From positions 3,006,001-3,070,000 of the forward strand of contig OX246739.1 in assembly GCA_945910005.1 (NCBI GenBank): DNA of 64,000 bases, read 5' to 3'. Positions 40,292-51,288 of the stretch are shown here, piece after piece. The notes beneath the pieces are model-generated. The model did no database searches. It worked only from the letters and a program-made list of their open reading frames with translations, and was not told where the DNA came from. The first letter of the stretch is position 1, and every line of letters starts with the position of its first letter. The position numbers and the translations under genes are program-made. This DNA comes from Isoperla grammatica. Lineage: Eukaryota > Arthropoda > Insecta > Plecoptera > Perlodidae.

Positions 40292-43200
40292 GATAAGACT
40301 AGTAAGACGTGGACCCTTTCTTCATTCCTCTTGGTTCAAACGTATGAACTACATAGTACATAATGTAAGTTCAGATAATGTTAATCGTATTGTATGCTTG
40401 AGTTGTCCGAGTGTAGCGATAGTTGAAAGTTAAAACTGAGACACAGCTCCGTTAATGATATGCCGCATTGTTGTGTTCAGTGTAACGGATACACTACTGT
40501 GTTCATAACAATTCAAATAATTACCATCTATAACAGTGTTTGTATTTATTTTTCAAAGCAGTAAGTTAATTTTCAGTATTTTATACATAAAGTGCGGTCC
40601 ACGGTTAATTTAAAATGTTACGTTTATGAGTTTTAATCCAAGTTTTATCTGGTAAAGTGCTGAAAATAAACAACCAAACCAATAAAATAAGTGGAACATT
40701 GGTGTCGTTTGTTCACTTTCTTGATTCGTGCAATTATTGTGGATTGAGCCAGTTCCCTTCTCCTTGAACTCCACTTGTGAGACTGAGCGCGGGGAACTGT
40801 TTTCTGAAGCCAAAGTGAAACCAGCCAAGGGAAGTATCTCGCCCTCTAGTTTAAACGTCATTATTGGTCCCGTTAGTGCAGCACCGGCTGTCGCTGTCGC
40901 TGTCGCTGTCTTCAGACAACCAACTAACCGCAAATGTCTCACAACAAAGCGCCAACGAGACGAAAATAAGAAAACTCGAAAGTGTTCAATTTATAAAAAA
41001 AGCCCCGCTAGAACGGAAGAGAAACCTAGATTAAAAAGCGAACGTATTTTTTATTATTCTTCCTATATTGCGGGTAGAACTTTCATTCTCTTTCCTCCAG
41101 CCTTTTAGATACCACAAAAATTATCATCTTATTTTTAATAGTCTTAATAAAACGGGTTATTTTATCATATCGTAAAATATGGATGTGTTTCTAACGTAAT
41201 GCACAGCCTCGTATTATGCATGAGGTTTTAATAACCCATTATATTTAGTAACAGTCTTAGGGGTTTCTTGATACTCTGAAGGCATGAGGTGTGTAGCACT
41301 ACTATCACAGTTCCCATCTTCGTCTGATTTGCTCTCTTCAAACTGTGAATAAACCTAGTCTGTTTGAAATCCAAGGGGACAGGGGTGATATTTACATTGA
41401 CGAATGAGGCTCGAAGTTGGGGGTAAAGCAGCAAACTCGGACAACTCGTCGCACAAGACGATGAGAAACATTAAGGATGGCGTGACGCGATAAAAAATGC
41501 CAAAAACTTAACACAACGTGTAGCCTACTTCGATTTCTGCACAATACACTGCAACGTCTAAATTTTAAATTGTACGTATCGTCCTAGTCTGTAAATACGA
41601 AGTAAGAAGATCTTTAGCAACATTCATCACTTGTCTATCTGGAAAACATGTAATAGTAGATCTGACTGATAACAAACTTTGCCAATCTTAAAAATACTAC
41701 CCAAATCTCTCTATTGTTTTTCTTTCTTTGTTTCAAATCTAGTTTTCTTCTAAAGATAGAAGCGTTTTGTGATGGTCAGCGTCAGAGAAGAACCTAGAAA
41801 TCTTATTCGAATAATAAAATGAAAGACAGAACAACTGAGCAAAGTTAAAAGTATGGCCGGGCTCACAACAAGAAGAAGAAGAACCGAAGTTTTGACCAGA
41901 TGTCTCGTCTCCCAGAACGAAATAAGGTGGTCACGCCAACTTTGTAACTATTGATTAAACAGAGAGTTCTGTTCTCGCAGACAGTTGTGGCCCTGAGCCC
42001 AACCTTGTACTGAGGTCTGAAATTAACCCACTTTTCTAAACTCGTGTCTGGTATTGGTAGCTAAAGTTCGCCACAATTGGTTCTCCATTATTTCCTACAA
42101 CAAGCCTGTAGTTAAATGATATTCAGGTACGGTATTTAATGTCCCAGTTAAGTGTGATTACTGATTAGTTAGTGTGGTCATAGTTATTACCTATTCATAA
42201 ATCCTACCTTATTATTGGTTACAGCCCTATGGTCAAACAAACATATACGTGTGTGTATGTATTAAGTTATTAAATGGTTTAAAACCATGTTTATTACATA
42301 CAGAATTAATGATAAATTAGCCCATCGTTTCGAGAAGATTTCTAATTTATTTTTGGTTGTGTCAGTGTGCAGCAGTTTTGTGAATTATTGAATGATACAT
42401 GTTTACAGTTCATAGCTAATCCATGAAGCCACATTTCATGATGTTAAACGTTTCAGAAACTTTTATCTTCAGATACAATCTGCAGTTTAACATAAACAAT
42501 TAAATGGTGCAACTCACTATTTACAGATCGTATGCCCTACTTACTAAAATGTTAATTATTCTTGCTATTTCTAATTATTTCCTATTGCATTACCTAATCT
42601 AACTGGACCTCTAGTGTGGAATGCAAAGACAACACGAAGGAACCGCACACGGCAGTCTAGGTATTAGCGTTCTCACAGCGTAGCGTAGTAATAGCGTAGT
42701 AGCGTAGTACCCTAATCTCAGCTCGCAACAGTTATAGACTGAGCGTAGTAATAGTAATGATACTACCAGTGAAGACGAATGATATATTTCCTGTCCTAAA
42801 TAACATCCTGGCGCACAGAATGTTGTGCTCGTTTCGGCACTTGTACTCTTATAAACAACCAAGTGTCAACTATAAGCAACGTCGTGAAATAAATACAACA
42901 TAAAGCAATCTTTTTACAAATCAAATTAATTTATGTAAAGATTGTATTTGGTAACACAAAAATTGAATACTAACAGTGTATTTAAATGCTCATAAAAGTT
43001 GTTTGTAGCAAAAATGCCTGAAACAAATAAATAAATTAGTATTCTTTATCGTCTATCCACTCAGTTCCAAGTAAAGATTTTCAGTGTGTCCCACAGTTGG
43101 TTTGTGAATAGAACAAGATATGTATTTTATTTTTAAGTACTCTGTGAAGCAATTTAAATGTATGGTATCAATCAAATAAAATAAATATACAACTTATTAA

Positions 43201-43699
43201 TCATGTAATATAATGACGCTGATGCAGAGTATGCGTAATTCAACAGAAACACCATTCGAAATGAAGAATTCATCAGAAGTACGCTGTGTGTGTTTAAACT
43301 CTTTCTTGACATCAAGCTACAAAGCTCTAAGATAATATTTGAACTAAAGCAGTCGGGAACAATAATATCACAGCAAAAGTTAAACAGCAAGTTTTGGAGG
43401 AACATGTTTACGCCTTAGTTCGTAAACTCATTGAATGTAAAATTATTGTCATTTGTAACAATTAAAATTAATAACTCTTTGTGTCTACCGTGTTTTCCCC
43501 CGGCACACGAGAAGACTTCTTAGCAGTCGACGCTTCCAACTCGAACAAAGTGTAATACTCAGATAAACTCTTCGTCTATCTTTCGGGAGTGCTGAATGAA
43601 CAACTTTAGCAGTGCAAAACAAAGACTCAACTTAATACGTCACGTCAAAATTCCCTGCTACTATTTTAAGACTGAATTTTGATATGCAAACTTAAATTC
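40292..43699. other. Non-coding DNA, no gene recognised
   Basis: Open frames at 40610-40942 (-) and 40728-41108 (+) overlap on opposite strands and share a (GCTGTC)3 repeat at about 40890-40908; neither product is recognised. A GCGTAGTA-type short repeat patch lies at 42676-42750. The rest is AT-rich. Confidence 0.35.
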
Positions 43700-43760
43700 C
43701 GTAAACAGGCATCGAACCCGTTCCTTTATGCTTTCGAATACCGTCCAACCCACATAAGCC
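43700..43760 (-). repeat. tRNA-like head, degraded
   Basis: On the minus strand TTATGTGGGTTGGACGGTAT is followed about 20 bases later by AACGGGTTCGATGCCTGTT, a good B box. It probably represents another tRNA-derived SINE or tRNA pseudogene. No body was matched elsewhere in the window. Confidence 0.35.
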
Positions 43761-44300
43761 CACACACGCAATTCTCATGTTCGCACCTGTTAACCTAATC
43801 GTTTGGTAAACATATCATTTAGTCGGCACAGTGTGGGTCGAGCTTATCTCAACGCTAGTAGGATTGATTGGCATTCAGTCCAATGCATAACAGATAATAT
43901 TTCAACTGCATGCAACCATATAGATTCACTATTCATAAGGTGTTGAAACAATACCTAAACTCCGACGGTAAAGACGATACCCAAATATGTACCTAGAAAT
44001 GTACCTACAACATTCGATAGGCGGGAATAATCGTCTTATTTTCTCATTTATGTTGGGGTTCAACTTTCTTTAAAAGAGTGAGGCCATTTAGAAGCACACT
44101 TAATATTGAAATCCGTGGCTCCCCTTGCGATGGAATTTATCATGCGGTTAAAATATTTTTATCTGCTATTTGCTCAGCGTATTGGTAAAGAATTCCTCCT
44201 TGTTAGAGGCAGTTTGGGGAGAGATCAGTATTAACTGACAACGTTGCATCTCAAGTCATTTCACAACTGAGCATTTTCCGTGCAACGACAAGTCGATGTA
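43761..44300. other. Unassigned non-coding DNA
   Basis: AT-rich, no gene, RNA or repeat recognised. Confidence 0.4.
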
Positions 44301-44415
44301 ACTAAGCACTAACACTAAGCACTAAGCACTAACACTAAGCACTAAGCACTAAGCACTAAGCACTAAGCACTAAGCACTAAGCACTAAGCACTAAGCACTA
44401 AGCACTACACTAAGA
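44301..44415. repeat. ACTAAGC heptamer tandem repeat
   Basis: About fifteen ACTAAGC units with two ACTAAC-type interruptions near the start. The heptamer differs from the arthropod telomere unit TTAGG/CCTAA, so it is an interstitial microsatellite and not a telomere. Confidence 0.95.
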
Positions 44416-47400
44416 CACTTATTTGAAAAATACGTGTACTAAACAATATGGCCATAAATATAAGAAATTACATTCTTTTTAATATGATAGATTTTCAATT
44501 TCAAATTATAGAGTCTTCAATCTAACACATTCAAGATATTATGATCCTCCTGGACGAGTGATTTTAGATTTCGTTGGAAATAAGAGTTACCAATTTAAAA
44601 CGATCATAATTATATACATATGTAACGCACATCACTGATTACATGTGATTACATATGTTTTTAAAATTGAATGAACATATAAAGAAAATCAGAAGTATAC
44701 AGACAAATTTGCATGTTCCATTTAAATTTTAAATCAAAACATATTCAAACGAATGTTTGCAAGATACTGTTTTAAGATTCTAAGGGTTGTTTTCTAAGGT
44801 GTTGCTGTATTATAATGTAGATGACACGCGTAGCTTCTTCTGCAAACACAAACGTGAAGCGATGATATAAATATTCATAATTCATCCTGTTTTAAATATA
44901 TTCGTGCATTTTAAACACGTTCATATGTCTTGTAATGTGATGTTTTGGATGATCATGAATTTTAGATTTTACATTGATCTTCACTGCTTTCAGTAAAGGA
45001 TGCAAAACGTATATTTGAATAGAACTAAAATTAAATTAAAAGTCTGCATAACATGAGAAAATATGAGACTCGTAACGAGAGTATTTGTCTAGTTAACACG
45101 CTTTGACCCGTGAACTTATAAGTGGAATGCAAGACGGTGACTTGCATCATTGTGCACTAGATTTGCATTTTATAAAAACAACATTGTTTGAAATGAACAT
45201 ATTATTATATCTTAGTGTTTATCAGTGATTCACGTCTTGCAATTTTAAATCACCAACATGACACACACAATTGCAATTAGAATGACACATTTTTTTCTAG
45301 ATTGTGGATAGTTACTTATATTAATTCTAAGTCAGAAAATAACTTTAGAGAAACTATGTTTGAATTCACTTGTGCGAATTTCTAACATGTTAAACCTGTA
45401 GGCATCATAATTGTGTGCTACCATACCTAGCATATGGGGGTTGGATCTTGGAAGTGTTTTCATTAACTAAGACACCTTTCATTTCATGCGGGATTTTATT
45501 GATGTATTAATAGTACTGAAGACAGCTAGGACAAATGGGACAGATCTATGCAGGTATATATGTAGGTGGCAACATTCTCGTCATGAAATCAATCAGGAAT
45601 AGTGTTTGACTGGTCGTTTAACTGGAAGCGTCTGCGGAGACTCGTTAGGTTGGGGCGCAACCCTAGTCTTAACTACCACCAGGGGAAGTGGGTTCAACTC
45701 CCGCTCAAGACATATGTTTCCGTAATTGTTCTTCATCTTCATGTACCACTTAGTCGTCTCGAATAGCAGGGTTGCATGATAGAGACGTAAAGCAACAAGA
45801 CTGGGCTTCTTCAATATAGAACGTTATCGCAACTTTTCAAACTAGATTGTCTATTCGAGACGTGGGGTAGTAGATGCAGTAAATATCTATACAGAGCTTG
45901 TGTGGAGTTCATCCCCAATCTCTTGGCTCTATACTCCTAGTCTCTCAGTGTGAGCAAGCTTTGGTGTAAACGACCTCGCAATGACCAGCATAAGATTTGA
46001 AGCCTTGCGATCACTCACATTTCCTGTTGATACAACAAACCTAGACATCCATCTTAGAGTATGGAACAAATGCTTTTTTTCACTTTTACCCTGAAGGAGA
46101 TAAAAATAAACGAGTACAATGTTTATGGTTTGTTGACTTTTTACCTTTTATTCTTACCGCTTACACTCCAATCAAAACGAAGCTTTTAAAAACATAAAAC
46201 AAATGTAATAATAAAAGTTCAAAGAGTTGTTTGTGTTTGATCTGTCACAGAAAAAAATAGAAAAACACGTTCCTCTTTAAGATTGTACTTTTTGGAAACG
46301 TCGTTTGTCCTTTGTTAAAACGTTTTAATTTTAAAAGTCTCGTAACACAGGAATACAAATGTTAAGTTAACATATTAGTACAATGTTGTGAATACAATAT
46401 GGAGAATGTAGTAATTACTTCTGTCGTTGAGCATTTATATCAATTTAAATTGATTTGATCATTTCCAATCATTTACATTATTTATTGTTTCATTATTTAT
46501 TCGTGTGTTCGGTTTACAAGACGAAAAACAATAAGTGCTAATAATTATTTTAAAAAAGCACCATTCCATTTAAAATCCCGTAGATCACACCCCACAAAAC
46601 ACTGGGCCATAAGCTAGCGTAGCATGGCACATATAATGGGGGTAGTGTATTGCACAAATAACCAATCACGGCTTACGCCACCGCATACGATACAATTGTA
46701 TTTGCTCAGTGTGATGGAAGAATGATTGTCCCGTGTATTATAAGCTGGGTATAGAAACGAAGACATATAAGCGGCTTATTCTGCTCATCTTAATCTGATA
46801 TATCTTATATTGCGAGATTTGTTTACGTCAGCAACATTAGCGGAGGATATATGACAAATCTGATCGATGTTCTGTACTTTGTATAAGGAAATCATGTTAG
46901 CTTCATAACTAGCATTTGTACCGGGGTTCCCGAATGTCCTCGCAGTTTGTGTTGGTTCTTGAGTGTCTGGGTTGTTCCATTCTGTCACCCAAACCAGAAC
47001 TTCTGACTTCCATCAACACACCATTTATTTAATATTTATACACTTTTACAAACGTAGGTATGTACCTACACAAATAATATAGGGGAGATAAACGTCCTTT
47101 AGTGAAAGGGGGCGAGGTGTTGTTGATTGAAATAGCTTTAAACCAATATTCGCATCTGTTTCACCTGCTTGTTTTATCGGGTATTACTTTAGGACAGTAA
47201 TTAAAACACATGACTGATTTCAATTACAAGTGCACTTAAAAGTGTTAAATTTATGAGTTATCTAGTGACAGGCTTTGTGATAGAGAGGCAGAGGTTCCCA
47301 CTCGTTTGGCAGAGAGCTTTTGTACACATGATGCAAACTGCTGGCGGGAAAACAATCAAACAAGCAGATTGTTTAATCTCTTTTTTGCAGCCAAACTTTG

Positions 47401-47789
47401 GACTTTTTAATTTCAAACTCTGATTAAATTGAGAAACAAAGGCTATATATTTTCATGGGGGTAACTTTTTGAAGCAGAAATGCCCTATGATTGTGGCTCA
47501 TTAAAAGTCTCTGGTAACTCGATCCTCTCTCATCCGTGGCAAAGATCCAAATACTCCAATAGGGTATTTCCACTCACCAATCACGTGACTCGAATTGCCT
47601 GTCTGGCAAGCTGACAACACCCCCCACCCCTTCTTATTGGACGAAACGTCGCCAAATCTCAACAATGCTCTTCAACAATGGGTAACAGTATCTCCGACTC
47701 TTCAAATACCTCCACAAAAACCTTCCCGAGTATAAACAGAAGGAATGTAAGAGGCAATTATCATAAAAATTAATTTCATTTGCTTTCAG
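44416..47789. other. AT-rich non-coding DNA
   Basis: No gene recognised. 45630-45712 (+) carries a tRNA-like arrangement with B box GTGGGTTCAACTCCC and a preceding GGTTGGGGCGCAACC stretch, possibly an old SINE head. 47500-47790 is moderately GC-rich and ends in a good acceptor-like TTCATTTGCTTTCAG at 47775-47789. Confidence 0.35.
45630..45712 (+). repeat. tRNA-like SINE head, degraded
   Basis: CTCGTTAGGTTGGGGCGCAA, a run containing CTAGTCTTAACTACCACC, then a B box AGTGGGTTCAACTCCCGCTC. The arrangement fits a tRNA-derived element of a third type. No other copy was seen. Confidence 0.35.
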
Positions 47790-47864
47790 TCAGACTACAA
47801 ACATAGAACTGAAAAGCTAATCCGATTAGAGGACATTTGCATTGTAAAGCCGAAATGGCTTTAG
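47790..47864 (+). CDS. Weak candidate terminal exon
   Basis: After the acceptor-like TTCATTTGCTTTCAG, 24 codons run to a TAG at 47862-47864, reading SDYKHRTEKLIRLEDICIV and then KPKWL. The other two frames stop at once. No family recognised. A chance open frame of 24 codons is quite possible. Confidence 0.2.
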   Translation, partial: SDYKHRTEKLIRLEDICIVKPKWL

Positions 47865-48009
47865 TATATTTTTGCATCGTTATAATCGCTGCTTGAGAAA
47901 ACAGTTTGTGTGGTTTGAAAGTACCAAGGCGGCATCAAAGACGAGAGCTTTTGTTTAAAGCTTATTTCTGATCGTATTAAAAATTAAGCCGAATTTAATA
48001 TCATGACGT

Positions 48010-48505
48010 CTGCAGCTTCTGCTGGAGAAACGTAAACAAAACGAAGAAATCAAATCTTTGTAAGTGAAATAAGACCAGTTAAGGGAGGCTTATGAGGCCG
48101 CTGATAAGGCTAACAAGGTTGTATTTATCTGTGGGGCTAAGATGCACCATGCGTACTTAGCACTCTGCTAGAAAATACCGTAATAGTAACCAACGGAAGC
48201 TCGTCGATTCTATTGTCGAAACAGTTTTTAGTGGCGACCCTAGCGGTGAGGCTCTAATCACAGAACTCCTTCCTGTAGCCCTTAAAATGGTGGCAGTGGC
48301 CGCTTTACAACATGGAATCGAACATAGAGAAATAAAACAGGAAGAGAAGAATGACAATGTTGTCCTTCCGGTCGTTATATATCGAGAGTGGCGCTTTCAA
48401 GCGGTGAGGTTACAAACTATTAACAGTAATAACTGCATGCTTACCAAATACCTTACTAAAATAATACGGGAAGCTCCCGTCGATTTCTGGCGACAGCTGG
48501 CCTAG
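48010..48505 (+). pseudogene. Decayed coding remnant, unknown protein
   Basis: The first part reads LQLLLEKRKQNEEIKSL, a stop, VK, a stop, then DQLREAYEAADKANKVV and CGAKMHHAYLALC before another stop: coiled-coil-like composition interrupted by two in-frame stops. The reading then moves to another frame, open for 115 codons (48161-48505), beginning ARKYRNSNQRKLVDSIVETV, containing GEALITELLPVALKMVAVAA and EHREIKQEEK, and ending DFWRQLA. Charged and heptad-like composition across the frameshift suggests an old gene or transposon ORF. The family is not recognised. Downstream TTGAG/GTAAGTAC looks like a donor, so a retained exon is an alternative. Confidence 0.35.
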
Positions 48506-48875
48506 CGGCTTGAGGTAAGTACTTGGTGAATTATCGACGCGATGAAGTTCACTCGCTGTGCCGGCTTCTTTTATGGACTGAAATCCCGATACTGATTCAG
48601 CATCTGTTTCTAGGCCGATATGCGTGAAACGTTGTGTTTAGCTTATTTACATTTATTTCTATAATTTACTGTATTACATATTATTTTGGTGAGGTTATGT
48701 CAAACTATACACGTATTTTTAGCTTTAAATTAATATTCAATGCAGGTTCTAGGCCTAAATATCCCTTTCCCCTAAAGGTCGTATGTCTAGACCTTCACAG
48801 CGTTAGCCCTACTAGGCCCAAACGTTTTCGGTCGATGGCATTTTGAGGTTATAAACAAAAACAAAAGACGATCAC

Positions 48876-48944
48876 AACATGGCCAAGGTCTACTGGATTT
48901 ACTCCTAGCGGAGTAAGCGATCTAGTGGACCTTGAACATGGCCA
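48876..48944. repeat. Short palindrome flanked by 10-bp direct repeats
   Basis: AACATGGCCA occurs at 48876-48885 and 48935-48944. Between them is a 49-bp hairpin: AGGTCTACTGGATTTACTCC, loop TAGC, then GGAGTAAGCGATC and TAGTGGACCTT, with small mismatches. The arrangement looks like a tiny snap-back element with a target duplication. Confidence 0.6.
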
Positions 48945-49199
48945 TTCAGAATGGAATATACTTTACTGGCAAGACTGTCAATGATTATTCATAAAACGTA
49001 AAGAATAAACAGTGCACATTTCAATATGTTGGCTAAACCATACCCGATTATCAGAAAAACCTTCATTTACATGTTGGTATTAAAAGAGATTAACTAAAAA
49101 CTTCATGTAGGCGATATTATTCTATTTACTTCCACTCCACTTTGATTTGAATCGCGCGCGTTTTGTGACCTCAAGCCGCCAGGTTCGCTGCAGTGCTGT

Positions 49200-49207
49200 G
49201 TCGCCAT
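49200..49207. other. Left 8-bp target-site duplication
   Basis: GTCGCCAT directly precedes the CAAGG terminus of the palindromic element. It is identical to 52997-53004. Confidence 0.85.
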
Positions 49208-50935
49208 CAAGGAGGTTATATAAAGCACTGGAGGGGCGGTGGCCTATGTTTACCTGGCTGTTGCAGTGAAGCCAGTTTTGCGGCGCGCGGCCGAGCGGCG
49301 GCCATATTGGGACTGGAAGGATTTCAATGCATGCATCTTTCCCCGCCCCCTCGGCGGCCCCCCGCACGTGACTTTTTCCACGATGTGTCGCTACAGTTTT
49401 CGGCGCCCGGCCTTTGGCTACTCGTGGGTATTTTTTTCGACTTTCCACCCCCACCCCTTCACCCCCTCACGACGTGTTTTATCTCGTCAAGTGTGCGATT
49501 TCGGCGCTCTCGTTTTGCGGTAAAAATTGTAAAAAATTCAAATGTTTTATTGGGAATTTTTCGGATGCTTTTGATCGCAAGTCAATTGATTGGCGCATCT
49601 TTTTGTAAGAATTTTATGAATTTTAATGGTCCCTTTTAAAAGTTACGGGCACTTAAACTCGAAAAATTTGCGAAATTTGGATTTGACGGATCTGGTACGT
49701 TTTTAACGCGTCACATTCAAACGGCTCTGCCCGTCGAACCAAACGAGATATAACGTTCGTTTTTGTTTCGTTACCGACGCTTACCATCTGGGTAACTGGA
49801 ATTTGGAATTTTTTTGGATTCGTCCCAGAACTTTCGTCAATCAAATTGTGTACATTTGGTAAAGTGCGTTTTTAAAAAGCGCGTGTAACACTTTGTTTCC
49901 ACATTTTTTCTTTGATAATTTTCTCGACTTTTTCATTTTGATAAATAACCACTAATCTTGTTTATTAACGAAGCGATTTTTTAATTCGTCCCGGATGCTT
50001 AGTTATGGGCACTTTTCCATTAATTCTACACGGTTTCAGTTTTGATTTTTTTGCGTCAAGTTGGTACTTCCGAAATGGGGTTTTCTTCTTTAGGCCGATG
50101 CTGCACCCTTGCCTGTACAGCGGCATGAAAAAACATTTTCGAAAAGTCACCCCTTTACCGAATGACAGATGTTCCCGCAACGCACTTTTCACGGCGTTAA
50201 GAAAACACGCATACAAAAGTTTTGTTTTTGTATATTAAAAGGGATTTTAATATGCCATCCAACATACATTTGTGATTAGTATTATTAAATGCACATTTGT
50301 CTATCCGAAAACGTTACGTTAAAAAATTAGACTTTACGGGTGTCCGAGTTACGGTGCTTTAACGGATTTCACGCGTAGCCGTTTTTTGTCGGAATTTGTC
50401 TTTGGGAATTTTTCAAAGTCTTAAAAAAGCATGTTGGAATTTTTTCTAATTATCGTTTTCCGTTTTACCGTGTCCGAGACTATTTTTGACATATTGAAAG
50501 TACCCGGACGTACCGGGCACGTACCGTCTTCGTATTTTTGTAATTTTAATTTTTAATTTTCAGTTTTGAACGTCCCCCAAATGTCCCGTTTTGAAATCGA
50601 ACAACCCGTTTTGGTATCATTAAAAAGAGCGTTCCAAAACCTTTCAGTACATGTGCAGTTTGTTGACGTCACACTTACCGGGACGTACCGGAAAGCTTTT
50701 GTACGTGCAAAATTCAACTTTTTTGTTTTTGACCACCCAAATTACGAATTTGTTATGAGTTTTTTCGGAATTTTTCGTCGGAATAACTTTTCTCTATTCT
50801 TTATTAAATATGTTTAGTTTTTAGTTATCGAAAAAGCTCAAAACACGACGACGGGGGGGTGCCGTATACATTAATGTAATCTGAAGATAATCAATTTCGA
50901 CACTCACATTTGTCTTTGATGGCTCATTGTGGGCG
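49208..50935 (+). repeat. Left arm of palindromic element
   Basis: Starts CAAGGAGGTT and ends near GGCTCATTGTGGGCG. The outer 200 bp are very GC/CpG-rich (GCGGCGCGCGGCCGAGCGGC), and the inner part is T-rich. It carries CCGGGACGTACCGG-type palindromic motifs at about 50500-50530 and 50675-50695. Confidence 0.9.
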
Positions 50936-51147
50936 ACCAATATGACTTACAGACTTCGTGTCAACTTTTTTAGAAAGCGTGATTCAATATTAAATATACG
51001 AGATCTTTAATTCACCAAAAAAGATCAACCCGGACTTTTTATACGCGCCCGTGTTACACGATACTTAACGAATAAATTGCCCAATGTTGTAGCATAGTAT
51101 ATCGAGTTCAAGCGTCCAGTGCCATATGGGTCAGCGATTCGAATCCA

Positions 51148-51288
51148 ACAATTTTCTCGTTTCTTTCTTTACTCAAGTATCCACGACAGTTTTACATGGT
51201 ACATGTACTTTTTGTACACTTATTCTTTTTTCTTTTTTCAAAATCACACAATTTTCAAGTTTCTTTCTTCACTCAAGTATCTACGACA
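51148..51288 (+). repeat. Direct repeat in the element's centre
   Basis: A 41-bp segment (ACAATTTTCTCGTTTCTTTC...) at 51148-51188 recurs 100 bp later at 51248-51288 with about four differences. The second copy abuts the inner edge of the right arm. Confidence 0.85.

Noticed and set aside
40610..41108. Opposed open frames of 110 and 126 codons
   Set aside because: They overlap on opposite strands, contain a short hexamer repeat and show no recognisable domain.
44301..44415. Interstitial telomere repeat
   Set aside because: The unit is ACTAAGC, not CCTAA/TTAGG; it is an ordinary microsatellite.
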